A DNA stretch of 64,000 bases from Trachythela sp. YZ-2020 (lineage: Eukaryota > Cnidaria > Anthozoa > Malacalcyonacea > Clavulariidae). The translations under genes and the position numbers were made by a program. The stretch is taken from contig JADLSH010000265.1 in the NCBI GenBank assembly GCA_016169945.1, positions 769,001-833,000 of the forward strand, in the 5' to 3' direction. This document shows, piece after piece, positions 46,669 through 59,557 of this stretch (position 1 is the stretch's first letter; the number at the start of each line of letters is the position of its first letter). The notes beneath the pieces are model-generated. The model made no database searches. It was not told the DNA's origin and saw only the letters and a program-made list of their open reading frames with translations.

Positions 46669-47871
46669 CAGGGGCGGATCTAGGAATTTGCGTACGTTTG
46701 TGAATTTTTTTTGCTTCAGCTACCCCCCGGATGGGGATATTTTTTCGGTGGAAGGGGGAGGGCGCCATTGTTCTTGGCTGGGCAATAAAATGACTGTTTC
46801 GCCCCATATCAGGGCTCATCAGCATGCCTAGAAAACACAAATTGTCATTATATCACACAAACTATAGGCGTCAATAACAAATAAAGGCTTGTAGATATCG
46901 CATAACAACACAGCATAACACCAAACCATGAGTTCAAAGACTCAAAATTTCGACAAAACAATTTGTGTTAATACTATTAGTGTAGTATTAATATTTGATT
47001 CGCTCAATAAAAACACAACATAAATACCTCGGCTGATACAAATAGTATAAGCCTACAACATATAACGACTATATAATAATATAAATGACCTTATGACCGA
47101 CAGCAAATATATGCTAATTCAGCGAAGCGGCTTTTACTTGGGTGAAATAAACACACTTTTAACTTAGTAATACTGAGTAATAGTATCAGTATCAGACTAT
47201 TAACTAATAAAAATAGAATTCCTTTTATACCTTATCGCTGTACACTTCTTCTTCTGTTGACGAGCAACTCTGGGTATGAAAATTTCTACGACAAAATTTC
47301 TCGAGACTTATATATCGGTGTCATAGATAGCATCTAAATGCTCTTCGACAGATCTTGTATCTAACGCGTGGATTTGCTTGAACAGATCTGTGTTCACCTT
47401 CTCTAGGGACTTTAGATAGTGATTTTGAAACGCAGACTGAATAAAGCAGACTGAACAATCTATACTCGATATTACTCGAAACAATTTGAACCTACGCGGC
47501 CAAGCAGCTATTATCATTCCGTATTGACTAAAGACTTCCGAATACGCCACGCAGCGAATTAGTCAAGACGAGTCAAACAAAATCAAGCCAATGAGAAAGG
47601 AGAACATTTATTTACCCAGCCAATCAGAAACCTCGAATATTGCCCAAATGAGTCAGACCCCCGCAACATTAGTCAAAACGCAAATGGACCAATCAAATGG
47701 CTAGAATCCGCTTGAATTTTATACTGCAGGCTCGGCCGCTGCACGAAATTGATAACTGGAGTATTTCTGAATATTATGTACTTCACTGTCGGCTGCCGTT
47801 GCATGAAATATTAAACTGGACTATCTATTTTTACCTTGTGACTAGTTTGACTACCATTAGATCCGCCCCTG
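46669..47871. mobile_element. hAT-like non-autonomous element, 1.2 kb
   Basis: CAGGGGCGGATCTA at 46669 and its exact inverse TAGATCCGCCCCTG ending at 47871 form 14-bp TIRs of the CAGGG type seen in hAT elements. The 8-bp flanks do not match, so the target duplication is lost or the element is chimeric. The inside has no transposase. An 80-codon minus-strand frame at 47308-47550 is unrecognised. Confidence 0.65.
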
Positions 47872-48026
47872 TGTTTGGCAATGCTATTTGATTGTCCACC
47901 AGTGCAACCCACCACAGAATTTCGTTCATCAATGGGAGACATTTGACACGATAGCAGTCTATGGTATATCTTTTGTACGTTTTCTCTTAGGTATTACGTG
48001 TTAAGTATGAGGAACTGAAAAGGTCA

Positions 48027-48533
48027 ATGGACACCCTTATCAGTGCGTCGGTGCCTTCCTTATTAGAGCGGATAATGACACTTGCGTCGCGCCCTTTGGT
48101 CGAATTTAAAAAATACGAGGCGTTGGAACTTGTCGAGTCCTTGAAGAACGCGGCGCATGATTCTCAGCATGACAAGGCAAACTATTTTCGTCTGGTTTAT
48201 GAAACACTACGGGGTAAATTGGATCGCACCGATGCTCAGTTTCGCGCCTTATTGTTGCCTTTGTTGCGGGATAAAGATTACGAGAAAGTCTTGGAGGTAG
48301 TCGCTAAGACAGAGAAACGTGAAACTCATGAAAATCAACGGGTACTACAAAATGAGACTGATACTCGGCGATGGACCCCATATTCTGTCAATGGGGGTCG
48401 GTGCTTCCCTTGTGGACGGATGGGTCATTATCAGGCGAAATTCTGGATGCGAAGACGAGGTCAGCCATTTTCAACAAGGGGTCGTCCGACTAGGGGAAGT
48501 CAGCAACCGCCAGGACCGGGAACGTCGAGTTAA
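48027..48533 (+). pseudogene. Ngaro/DIRS gag-like protein
   Basis: 168 codons with an alpha-helical, charged N-terminus (LLERIMTLASRPLVEFKKYE). Near residues 125-140 lies a zinc-knuckle-like motif, CFPCGRMGHYQAKF. The CX2CX4HX4C knuckle has lost its last Cys (Phe in its place). A Gly/Pro/Arg-rich tail follows. Gag proteins of this group bind the element RNA; loss of a ligand suggests decay. The ATG at 48027 is the natural start on the frame. Confidence 0.7.
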
Positions 48534-48917
48534 ACATTTGGTGTCGTATAGAGACATTAGTTAGAATATGCATGTGTGCCTATATTAGTGGTCTCCTTTT
48601 ACAGACTCGTTGCCTAGAAAAGGAAAATTAATTAAATTATAACAGTGCTATCCTCATCTTCATTGTTGTGTATTTTTCTTGTGTGCTTGTCCATCAAATC
48701 ACCTTGCGGAGAGTGACATTCCTGAAAAAGAAAGTTCCTTCTCAAAGCTTTCCCCGGTTAATTTATTTGGTCAGGACGGTCGCCCCTCTACTGACGGTGG
48801 TTTGTTTATTCTCCCCATATAGGCCTGGGCCCAGAATCTACCATGGGAATGGGAATATGATTTAGAATTTGATGCTAATGTAGTGGAAGCAGCTCAACCA
48901 TGTCAACGTGAGGCTCG

Positions 48918-51079
48918 GTGGGTCAATTATTGGGGAGCCCTGCTGCCGTTGGTGAGGGGATGGCCGTCCACCCTAGTCTAGAACAGTTAAACCGCGTGTT
49001 TCATGGGGATTTGTTGGGTGACCCGGCTGCTTTGTTATTTGGGGATCCTAACTTCTTTCGTGCTGGGGAACTCCACAAACATCATGAACAGTGGGCAAGG
49101 ATTGTGGGTGAGCACCCGACTACACAACAGGAACAGGTTTTACAGTGGGTACGAGAAAAGGTGTCTATTTTCCCCTATTTTCAACATTTTTCGGGAGCGT
49201 TTCAGGGTCAAACGTATGATTCCCACCGACCACCACCAAAATTGTTCCAGAATAATCGTTCATGTAAGCCATTTGCTGAGTTCGTTAGACGTACCCTTCT
49301 CGATCGTTTGCGCACAGGGGCAATTTCTTTGATCGGTAAAGTAGGGTGCGTCCCTCTTCCTCACCTGGTCCTGCCTCGAACTGAACAAACCACGTTATGC
49401 CATGATGCCCGTTTTTTAAATTTGTGGATAGTTGATCACCCATTTAAACTGGATCGCTTGACTGACATACCTCGCTATGTCCATCGTGAATCCTACCAGA
49501 CCATTTTGGATGATAAGTCAGGGTACGATCACATTTTGTTGACCGCTGACAGCCGCACCTTTTTCGGTATACAGTGGGGGGGATGGCTTTTCACCTACAA
49601 CACGTTGCCTTCTGGATGGAAGGCGTCCCCCTATATTTATCATACTACGGGGTTGGTCGTCTCCCATTTCTTCCGATCGAGGCGAATACCATGTTCGTTG
49701 TACATTGATGATAGACATGTCGGACAGTTGCAGGTTTCCTTGTCAAGTGGGGCATATTTGGCATAAGAAAATGATTACTTGCGTAATCTCGCAGCCGCGA
49801 AATCTGCTATTTTTCTCGTCGCATGCTATTTGGTGAAGTTAGGCTACTTTCTCGGTCTAGCTAAATCGATCCTTATTCCAAGGAAATTAGTTCCGTTTCT
49901 CGGATTTACAGCTCACTCCGCTCGTCAGGTATTTGCCCTGTTACTACGTAAGAAAGAAAGGTTTTTGGAGCTTGTTCGTCAGGTTCTTGCCAGTAAAACG
50001 GTGTCAGTGACTAGATTGCAACGATTAGTTGGTAAATGTGTTTCATTTTCATTGGCTGTTCCTGCGGCCCTTCTGTTTACGAGGGAGATGAATTCCGCGA
50101 TCGGACAGGGTAATCGTCTCGCCAGACCGATTCCAGTACAAGGTCGTCTCAAAGACGAAATTGCTCATTGGCTGTTTCTTGAAACCAGGGATGATCCTAT
50201 GCCCTGGCGGGATGAACGGCATGTCCGATTAACAATAGCGTCGGATGCTTCTGGGTCTGGTGGGGCGGTTTTATAGCGTCTCCCGCTCGGGAGGTGCATG
50301 TATCCGATTATTGGACCCCGCCTATGTCCTGGGACATTTCTATCCAGGAAGCTGTGGCTCTTGAGAGAGTTCTTCTGGCTGTTAAAAACCGCGTGGTTAA
50401 TGCTCGTGTTGATGCTTTTGTGGATAGCATGGTGGTTGTTCAGGCGTGGTCCAGCCAAGGAAGACATAGTCTTCCTCTGAATCGGGTTATTAAAAGCCTG
50501 TTTTTTACCACCGTTAAACTTAATATTTCTCTTCACTTAACCTACCTACCGACTGCGGAAAACCCTGCTGATTTGCCATCACGGCGATTGTCACTTGATG
50601 ATACCAAGCCCCACCAAGATACATGGGAGATTGTTCAAACTCACTTCGGAGGGGTGAGAGGCCACACTTGTGATCTCATGGCTTTGGACTCCAATGCTGT
50701 GACTGATAGCCTAGGTTATGTGTTGCCGCATTTTACGCCGGGCCCGTCCCCGCATTCCTCTGGGATTAACTTCTTCGCCCAAGACCTGGTGTCAAGTGCT
50801 CCCATGTTGAGGCACCCTTATGTTTTCCCTCCGCCGCTGCTGGTTGGGGCTGTGCTCCGCTTCCTACGGCGTCATCATCGGTCATGTACGTTGGTGACAT
50901 TCGATGTTTACCCTCGTAAGTATTGGTTACCGTTACTTCAGAGCTATGCAACCCATTCAGTGCGTTTAGCTGTGCAAGGAACTGGCAACGCCTTGCTTGC
51001 TCCCTCCAGAAATGGATGGACACCTCAACCGGCGGTTTCCGGTGATCTGTGGGCATTTGCCTTGAGTTTTGGTGATTGA
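48918..51079 (+). pseudogene. Ngaro/DIRS reverse transcriptase-RNase H
   Basis: Three frame segments. 48918-49766 holds the RT palm: LCHDARFLNLW, DDKSGYDHILLT, IQWGGWLFTYNTLPSGWK and the catalytic LYIDD. An in-frame TAA at 49764 splits it from 49779-50276, which holds the thumb and the start of RNase H (LTIASDASGSGG). A one-base shift near 50275 leads to 50294-51079 with the rest of RNase H (EAVALERVLLA, DAFVDSMVVVQAW, TAENPADLPSR) and a long C-terminal region. The start codon is not certain; coding text continues upstream to about 48780. Confidence 0.85.
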
Positions 51080-51208
51080 GCTGTCAATCCTTTTACAAAC
51101 GGTGTGAGAACGCAGTGCGTACGGCTCCGCTGTCGTACTAATGGGTAGGGGTCAGTACATGAGCCACAAGATTGTTTCTTGTTTCTATTTGTGCCTTAGG
51201 AACTCCCA

Positions 51209-52559
51209 TTGGTGGCCAAGTTGTTTGTTCCGTCTGTTCGCTGTCCTTGCTGTGGACACGCTAATGATAGTGATTTTCGATTTTGTCAACGCTGTGGCTA
51301 CAATAGACAACGGTCTACAGTCAACCCAACTGCTCTGCCTGGTCTTGACCTCGTCGCTCTGGACGATCGCTTACAGAAGCTGAAGAAATATGAGAGGGCG
51401 ACGAGCTATGTTCGTCAAAATAATTCGCTGCAAAATGAACTTCAAAATTTCCTGGCGGCTCTTCCAGGACATCCCACCTTAACAAAGTTCACACCCGAGA
51501 TTTGTGTCTTTTCCAGACATACAAAGATCGACACAGTAGGACACAGGTTCATCGTAATTCCTGTGCCTTTCTGTGTCAACCCGGCGTACATCCTTGCGAA
51601 TGCCCTATGCGATTATCGTACAAGACAGTCGATTCGTATATTGGGAAGCTCAGATCCATTTTTCAAACGATAGGCAGGGATGGGGAATGGGATAGACGAT
51701 TATGCTTAGGCAACCCGGCGGCAGATAAGCAAGTTAAGGATTACCTTCGACTTGTGACTGCGGAGCAACTTCAAACGCGAATTACCCCGAAACAAGCTAC
51801 CCCCTTTTTCCTGGATGAACTTGTGCAGTTGTCGCAGTATATTGACCGTCAGTTATCATCCTCGACCACCTCTCCTGTTCAACGTTTAATTCTCGCTCGA
51901 GATCAGGCGTATTTTAAAGCTGTTTTCTTCAGTGGTGACCGGCCTGGGGACATGGGACATGCTAAAGTACGCGAGATCCTTCGCTTTCCCAACGACGATG
52001 GCTTTTTGTTCAACCACATATAGGGCAAAACCTTGCGCGATGGAGATGCCAATATTTTTGTATTCGCCGAAATCCTAACGCTACACTGCGTCCGGTTGCC
52101 GGCATCGAACGGTATAGCGAAACTGCTACCCAACTGCAGATCGATCTTACGGCAGGTTATTTGTTCCGCCCGACAACGCCTCAAGGTGGAGTTCAACATT
52201 CCCCTCTGACATCGTCCGCGGCTGAAGCACGTTTGAAAGTATATTTGAAGGAGATGGAAGCTGACGATGGGGAAACATTACATGGCTTTCGTGCAGGCTG
52301 TGCGGTGACGCTAGCCTTATCAAGCGCGGAATTATCTGAGATCATGGACCATGTGGTTTGGTCCCGGGGACATACCGCGCTTTATTATATGCAACTCGCG
52401 AAAGTATTATATCCGATGGGAGCGTCAGCTAGATTGGCGTCTCGGGAAGCACCTCAAGCAACCGCAGACTGGACTGATATTAATCAACTTAAGCGTTTTG
52501 TTTGCGCATTTCCTGTGATCTCTTCTGCAAAACGTTCCCATTTTGAAACTACGGCATGA
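51209..52559 (+). pseudogene. Ngaro/DIRS tyrosine recombinase
   Basis: Opens with a double zinc ribbon (CPCCGHANDSDFRFCQRCGY). After a shift near 51500 it continues through LSYKTVDSYIGKLRSIF to the first catalytic Arg (FSGDRPGD). A TAG at 52021 replaces a Trp codon, and another shift near 52065 leads into 52161-52559. That part has the HxxR box (LHGFRAG) and the nucleophile region (HTALYYMQLAK). These are the tyrosine recombinase catalytic residues in family order. The enzyme would cut and rejoin circular cDNA; this copy is dead. Confidence 0.85.
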
Positions 52560-52707
52560 ACGGGACAGGGGTTGAGGTTAGGGATGAGGTATGGGAGTAG
52601 GTTTGGGCGTAAGCATAAGAGGAGGAGGTATGGGAGTAAGATGGGGCATAAACATAATAATTGGATAGATGGGTGGGACGGGTTGTTCAACTGAGAACGA
52701 TAAGGGT

Positions 52708-52779
52708 GACCAATATTTTCATCCCAATACCTTAATTGAACTGAACAGATGAGGCGAGTGTTGCTGAATAGAATACTAT
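52708..52779 (+). repeat. Ngaro split direct repeat B1
   Basis: 72 bp from GACCAATATTTTCATCCCAA to GAATAGAATACTAT, repeated at 53024-53095 with one difference. Position after the recombinase frame fits B1 of the A1 ... B1-A2-B2 arrangement; 52780-53023 would be A2. Confidence 0.8.
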
Positions 52780-53023
52780 TCGGAATACTCGTAATCATAT
52801 GTAAAAGGAAATATGGTGTAATTAGCTAAGATATATGTCGATTAGGTGTCATGTGGTATGGGAAGTGAATAAAAAGAACAACACCTAGCAGAAATTGCAC
52901 CGTGTAGCGTGATTTCCGTCGGAGACACAAAGAAGGACCAAAAGCAAAACACCCACCCACCCTCCCGGAAATTCGTACGGTTCAGGCGCCGTTGGTTTCA
53001 TGCAACCTTTCCACATCTGTTCA

Positions 53024-53095
53024 GACCAATATTTTCATCCCAATACCTTAATTGAACTGAACAGATAAGGCGAGTGTTGCTGAATAGAATACTAT
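53024..53095 (+). repeat. Ngaro split direct repeat B2
   Basis: Second copy of the 72-bp repeat, 316 bp downstream of B1 and in the same orientation. Marks the probable right end of the element. Confidence 0.8.
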
Positions 53096-53099
53096 ACAC

Positions 53100-54440
53100 T
53101 AACCAATACCGGCCGACAGTAAAAATGGAAAACAAAACAATCTGAAGATTAGCGTCTTGAAATTCAAGATATTGAGTTAGAACAAGATGACAATGAGTTC
53201 GTGATGATTTCGATTTCGTTGGAAAATCATCAGACATTAGACAAGCTAGCTATAGTTACAATATATGCAAGGTATTAGGCTATATACAAACTGGTGTAGC
53301 ATGACGTCAAAGTAGCCCACGTAGCCGCAGCGAAAGGTGCAGTATACAACCTTGATTGCTTTTCGTGCCAGCCAATTGGGTATATGTTCCATTAAGATAG
53401 CCGAATATGGTATAAGCCTTTGCGGTTATAGAATAAACGTGAAGTTCCCACGAGGGATATGATTAAATTTGTTGAGATGGCCTCTCGGGCGTCTCTCGCT
53501 GTCTACGGGTTCCTACGGTGCTCATAGAATAAGAATAACCTGCATGAAAAATATAAATAAACAATCAACGGTAATTAATAACTGGCCAATTAAAATTGCA
53601 TAATTGACATGCTCTATATGACTACCTGGTCAACTACAGTATGTCCATGGTTAATGGAAGTGGCAAAATTTTAACGTACGTTAAATAGCCACGCACGAAC
53701 GAACATTGCGAGAATGTAATTAATGTAGAAAAAACAAAGTTGCTTCATGAGCACATGTTGAAACATAATTTTTGAAGAATTATAAGATTATTCTATCAGC
53801 GTTGTTATGTAATGATTGTGAAAGGAGACCGGAATAACATTTTCGCACCCAAATCGTGGGGCTACCAACACATTTTAGGATGAGATTCAGTGATTTCAAG
53901 GACACTGATTTCAACTATGATAGCCAAATAATGCAAAATATACTTTTAAAGAAAGCGTTCGAATTTAGAAACTGGTAGTCGTGATGAGTATTTGACAACT
54001 AGCCTATGACCAATACTGCAAAAGGAAGGGGTGTCTGATGAGGAACTTATGCAAAGCTAATGAACAGAAAAGCTTTCTTCCAGAAACGCCAAGGTGAAGT
54101 AAGTTGAGGGAGCAAAAGTAAAAACACAAAAGCGACATGCCCAGCAGCCAATTAAAGCAAAAGCTGCAGGACCTGTTGGTTGAAATATAGTGAAATAATT
54201 CTGAACTAAGTTTTCTTAAAGGAAAAGTACAATGAAGTGTCTGTTCTATTCATGGTCAAATTTTGAAAAATATACTTGATTCTTTATTGGTACATGTTCA
54301 ATGATCAGTGGCTCATCAAATTTTACAATATTCCTGTTTAGCATTTTGTAAAGCGGGCAGGTCTTCAATTGAATGACTTTTTGGGTCATTTTGGTCACAT
54401 TGTTTCTGGTCTAGCACGTTAAACAAACGCGACATTCCGA
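53100..54440. other. No gene seen
   Basis: AT-rich spacer between the Ngaro element and the next LINE. Confidence 0.5.
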
Positions 54441-54449
54441 CGACTAAGA

Positions 54450-57400
54450 GGGCGTGGCTGTCGTGACGCAGCCTTTGTCGCGAGCCAGGTAGTAACAAAC
54501 AGTAAATTGAGAACGTTACTCCTCTCACTAATCTACTCCATCAAACTACAAAATTAATACGTGCGCAAGCCACAACATTATTCGTATGTTAATAAACCTT
54601 GTTTCAGACGTAACATTTTTGATACGCCGAATCAAATGCAACTTCATCAAGTGCAAGCAAATGCAACTTCATACATCGTCGTCAAGTCTCGCGCGTGCGA
54701 GCGCGCGCGAGGGAGCTCCTTAAAATTTGTGTTTTGTTATGGTTTGTAAACATCGCTTTGGAGTGAAACCTTAAAATAAAGTTGTCTAAGAATATCAAGT
54801 ACTTGGATTTGTGAATTTCTGGAGGTTTTAATCCAATAAAACGTCGTTTGGAGTAGTTTTTTGCTTCGAAAGACTGGTGATTTATTATTTTTAGCATTTT
54901 ACGCGAGCTGAACTTTGCTACGTTTGTGTACGCCACTCGTCATCGTCATCAACGGTCATCGCGAGCACGTAATCAAATCCGTACGTCAACGATCTGCGCG
55001 AATTGAATAAATTATTACGAACTGCATAAATTACGTCTGTGTAAACTTTAAATTCAGATATGGTTTCAAAAATCACTTCAAACGGGAAGAAAAATCTGGT
55101 AAAGTTTGGACGTTTCATAATTAACATGTTACTTCTTTTTTCCCTTTTGAAACTGTCTGTGAAAGTGAATCGAGTCATTTACATCTCCCAAATTACATCG
55201 GAAAACATTTTTATCTGCTCAGAACTTGTTTCTCTTCCTGAAAAACTATGCTACGTTTGGGTATCTACCCGTGATATCGTACTTAGAAAGTACAACTTAC
55301 CATGCAATAACCAGCATCGCTATGGCTTACACTTACAAATTAACTGCAATATCTCGCATGCGTCTATACTACTCTTGCTTGCCGGAGATATTGCAACGAA
55401 TCCTGGACCTTCCAAACACACAAATCGTGTTAACCAGACTGTGAAATGTCTTGCACTCAACGCTCGAAGTCTGATGAGTCTACATAAAACCAACATCGAC
55501 AACAAATTGACAGACACTAATGTTGAACGTTTCCAGAACTTGGTCTATTCCGAAGACATTGACATTACTTGTATTAACGAAACATGGCTTAATAAAGATA
55601 TTAAGAATTCGGAAATTCTGCACTCGAGATATGCTTTATTCAGAAACGATCGCGGAGCTCGTGGCGGTGGAGTACTGTTAGCGATAAAGACTGCTTCATT
55701 CAAATCTGTGCGGGAAATTCAACATGGTCATGACTTAGAGATCTCCTTGGCTGAATTAACAACCACTTCAAACGCAAGTTTTCTAATTTGTTCATGTTAT
55801 CGACCACCAAGTTCAGATCATATTTGGTTGGAAAAGTTCAATAACTTCCTGGGTGAAGTTTGTTCACGACACTCAAACATTGTGTTTGCAGGAGATTTCA
55901 ATATGCCAAATATTTCATGGGATTCGCCGGAGAAAACATCATGTGGTAACGAGATTACTTTCGTTGAACTGCTCAATGACTATTTCTTGGAACAACTCAA
56001 TAACACACCTACTAGAGGTAACAACACGCTTGATCTCGTCCTTACCAATATTCCAGACCAAGTCAAAATATGTGAAATTTTGTCACCTGCTGAAGCAGAA
56101 CTCTTTACCGATGACAATATTTTCGTCTTTGAACTTTCAATGTCTTGCAATCAATTGCCAAAGATACGGAGAACAGTGTATAACTATCGTCTAGGTGATT
56201 TTGATGGCTTACGAACTACTCTTGAATTTTTAAATCTTGTTTCCCTGATAACAACTGACGAAGATATTAACCACGACTGGCAAAATTGGAAGAAGGCGTT
56301 CCTCGAAGCAGTATCTCAACACATACCATCAATGAAAGTAAAGAGTAGAAACTATGTTCCTTGGATGAATGCTATAATACTCCACAACATTAATTAAGAA
56401 GAAAAACTCTATCCGACTCAGAATTAAGAAATCTCGTACGCCAACAGAATATCTCGTGGAAAAGTTTAAAAGCCTTTGTAGTTCCATCAAGCGTATGTTA
56501 CGTGACAGTCGCTCCAAATACGTTGACTCTATTTGTGCCAAGCGTGGTCATAATCCCAAACGTTTCTGGTCCCTATTTAAGCTCAATTCTAAGACACGCA
56601 ACATTCCTGATGAGCTCTCAATGAAAGTAACTGAAACCAAAAGAACGTACGCAGAAAACCCAACAGATATTGCTTCTCTCTTCAACAATTACTTTACCTC
56701 TATATTCACCACTGATCCAAATATTGAAGACTGCAGTTCTGACTCTCTTCCAGGTCAATCTGACAATACTATCGTTGAGGACATTACTCTTACAGAAGCG
56801 GACGTTTTCTCCGTCTTATATACATGTAATCTAGGCATTAATAAAGCCCAAGGGCCGGATGAGATTCCCGCACGTTTATTAAAAGAAACCGCTCGTCAAA
56901 TTGCTCCGTCACTAACTATTCTATTCAACAAATCTCTGAGCACCGGTGTGTCACCACGTGACTGGAAACTCGCAAATGTCGTTCCCGTGTATAAAAAGGA
57001 CAACAAGGAACACGTAGAGAACTATAGGCCGATTTCGCACCTTTCACTAATCTCGAAAGTACTGGAAAGATGCGTCTTTCACAAAATTAAAGACCACGTT
57101 TTCGAAAGAATTAACACTGGTCAACATGGCTTTGTTCCTCGAAAGTCCTGTGTTACACAGCTCATTGAGGTCTTGGAAAACAAGTGAATGTGATCTACTT
57201 AGATATGTCCAAGGCATTTGATCGAGTTAGCCACATGAAACTACTGAATCGACTTCGTGATTTTGGATTCGAATGTAATATTCTTAATTGGTTCAGCTCT
57301 TACCTCGAGGACCGTCGCCAGCAGACAACAGTACTTGGTGCAACATCATTACCACTACCAGTGACATCTGGAGTTCCGCAAGGTTCCATCCTAGGTCCGC

Positions 57401-58625
57401 TGCTGTTCCTACTATATCAGAACAATCTCTCCAATTCCATCAACCATTCAACGATCGCGACGTTTTCTGATGATACAAAGATTTACAAGGTGATAAACTC
57501 GGAATCTGATGCATCTGCTATGGAGAATGATCTTACGAACTACCAAATTTGCTCTGCCAATGCTAATCTTCTCCTCAACACAGATAAATGTATGAGACTT
57601 CGAATTACTAGAAAACGGAACAAAATCGACTATATTTACAAGCTGCAAAATTCCGCTTCGAAGACCACAGATTGCGAACGTGACCTCGGCGTCTGGACCT
57701 CTTCCACCCTTACCTGGTACAAACAGGTCCTCCACCAGTGCGCCCAAGTCTCACGCGTCCCAAGTCTGGGATCCACAATCTGTCGATTTCATTAAGCGTA
57801 CAGAACGCGTACAGAACGCGTCCAAAGACGTGCATCGAAGTATATATTGGATCTACCCTTCTTCTGCGAAATCAACTATAACCATCGTCTCTCAACATTA
57901 AATCTACGACTTCTCTCCTACTGGCACGAGTATCTGGACATATTGTTCCTTTTCAAATCACACCATGACATTATTAACTTAAGCAGCGACACACTACCAC
58001 AACCTCAAGATTCAAAGCGTAGTACCCGGTCAGCAAACCCCAACTGCCTGCAATTTAAGACTTTAAAATGTAAAACATCTACCTCTCGGAAATCATACTT
58101 AATAAGAACAACAAGAGTCTGGAACGCACTACCAAGGGATTTAACGAATAATACCATGATAACTTTAAAGGAGTATAGAAAGAAACTGTATGTCTACTAT
58201 AAAGTAGCTTTAGGTAAATATATTGATATTGACGATTCGCGAACATGGAAATCGGTTTGCATCAAATGTAACCTAGCTCGAGACCTGACTAGACCGATAA
58301 CGTATTTTTTTTAGTTTAGAGTCTTAAAGTTCAGTAGTGCTTTTGCACATTGCTATTTGTAGGGCCGATTTCGGTTTTGCTGCAGGCACAGGTTTGAGAG
58401 GGTTCATCTAAATTTATCAAGCCTATGGGAATCTGGAAGCGGTCTGTGGGTCGCAATGTGTAAAAGTAACTTTCATAGTTTAATATGTGTTTTTATATTT
58501 GTCTAAATTAAGGGACCGCAGTAATTGGCGTAAGCTGTTGCGATTTCCCTGCCAGTTGTTTCTGTCAATTGTTTGTGCTAACTTTGTTAGTATATGACAA
58601 AGCTAATATAATAATAACTTACACA
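54450..58625 (+). mobile_element. Near-full-length CR1-type LINE, decayed
   Basis: A 5' region (about 54450-55059, GC-richer around 54680-54720) precedes ORF2 (55060-58314) and a 3' UTR. The UTR contains the GCAGTAATTGGCGTAAGCTG and TATATGACAAAGC words and ends in AT-rich repeats near 58625. Both the endonuclease and RT domains are represented. The 5' limit is a guess. Confidence 0.75.
55060..58314 (+). pseudogene. CR1-type LINE ORF2 (endonuclease + RT), broken in three places
   Basis: After a short N-terminal stretch with LLLAGDIATNPGPSK comes the endonuclease: NARSLMS, CINETWL, CSCYRPP, FAGDFNMP, TLDLVLTN and, where SDHN is expected, TDDN, so the catalytic His is lost. A shift near 56390 precedes the RT: GPDEIPARLLKE, NYRPISHLS, a deletion/shift at about 57180, then LDMSKAFDRV, SGVPQGSILGPLLFLLY and FSDDTKIYK. 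A deletion near 57745 removes about 50 codons before the WDPQSVDF block. The C-terminus (LSYWHEYLDILFLF, RVWNALPRDL) ends at 58314. Domain order and the IATNPGP motif are typical of the CR1 clade. Confidence 0.88.
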
Positions 58626-58926
58626 AGCAAAGACATAAGGTCATTTATACTGAATTTAAAACATGAAAAGTGCAAAATCTAAAACGGGAAAACTTAACTA
58701 TTCGATAGATTTAACGTTTCTATTTCACAATCACATCATCAATTGTGAATGTTAACAAAGACTAAAGTCCATTCAAGAGTAAAGTTTGACTCCTAGTCAC
58801 TATAAGCTAGCTAGGCGAAAAAACGTCATTTTTAACAAAATGTGCATTCTAAGCTGCCCCTTTGTTCCATGTTGGAACGAATAGGAACAAGTTTACAGTT
58901 CACAATTATTGTAAATATACCAATAC

Positions 58927-59557
58927 CTACAGTTTGTAGTTTTCCGCCAAAGGCATTGCGAACTTAACATTTTCGCCGTTCACCTCGTCATAGCCAGGAA
59001 CAAATTTCCCCATTATCCGCTGGACAGGCAAAAATGATGCTGGACCGAAACTATCAAATAGATTGGCACACCAAATCTCTGGGAATGGCTCACCTGAACC
59101 GAAAAGGAATCGCTCTTGGTGACGCTGAAACCAGTCGACTCTTGCAAAGCAAAACGTGTACTTTTTGCCCTCGAAAAAAATGGAATGCTTCACAAAGTGC
59201 GTAATGACGCCGGGTCGAACATCTGTCGATTGCATGTCGACTTCCCCATTAAATCGAGCGGCCCACTTAGCGAGAACAAACGAGCACCTGTTGAGCCTGG
59301 AAAACCACGAGCCAAATCTCTCACCTGCGCATTCAAGTGACGCATACTGATCGTAGGATCGCGGAATTGTTATATCTAATGCATCTGGAAAGAACAATCG
59401 ATATAGCTGAGTGAGGTAGCGCAGATCATCATCGTCCAAGCAACGAATGACATGAGGTAGTCCAAAGGAAAGACAATCAACCGCATACCAAAGTTCATTT
59501 GCTATGTCACTTTCACCGTCGCTTAACTTAAGAAGATTTAATATCTTCGCGCAGGTT
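58927..59557 (-). pseudogene. TNP2-type transposase, C-terminal part
   Basis: Open on the minus strand from the LINE junction near 59557 to TAG at 58927. Blocks: ELWYAVDCLSFGLPHVIR, the acidic DDDDL stretch, then VRPGVITHFVKHSIFFEGKK, FARVDWFQRHQERF and GPASFLPVQRIMGKFV. The P-G-x-I-x-x-FxxH, V-DW and P-x-x-F-x-PV-x-RI patterns are what I recall at the C-terminal end of EnSpm/Plavaka-like transposases. The upstream part of the same gene resumes at 61223, on the other side of a LINE. Confidence 0.7.

Larger units (their letters stand above)
48027..53095 (+). mobile_element. Decayed Ngaro/DIRS-type retrotransposon (YR element)
   Basis: Gene order gag, RT-RNase H, tyrosine recombinase, then split direct repeats (52708-52779 and 53024-53095). 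That layout, with no integrase or LTRs, is the Ngaro/DIRS type: a circular intermediate is integrated by the recombinase. The reading frames carry at least two nonsense codons and three frameshifts. The 5' copy of the A repeat was not found upstream of gag, so the left end is missing or too diverged. Left edge is approximate. Confidence 0.88.

Noticed and set aside
47308..47550. hAT transposase remnant inside the 46.67-47.87 kb element
   Set aside because: The 80-codon peptide shows no hAT dimerisation or catalytic motif that I can recognise.
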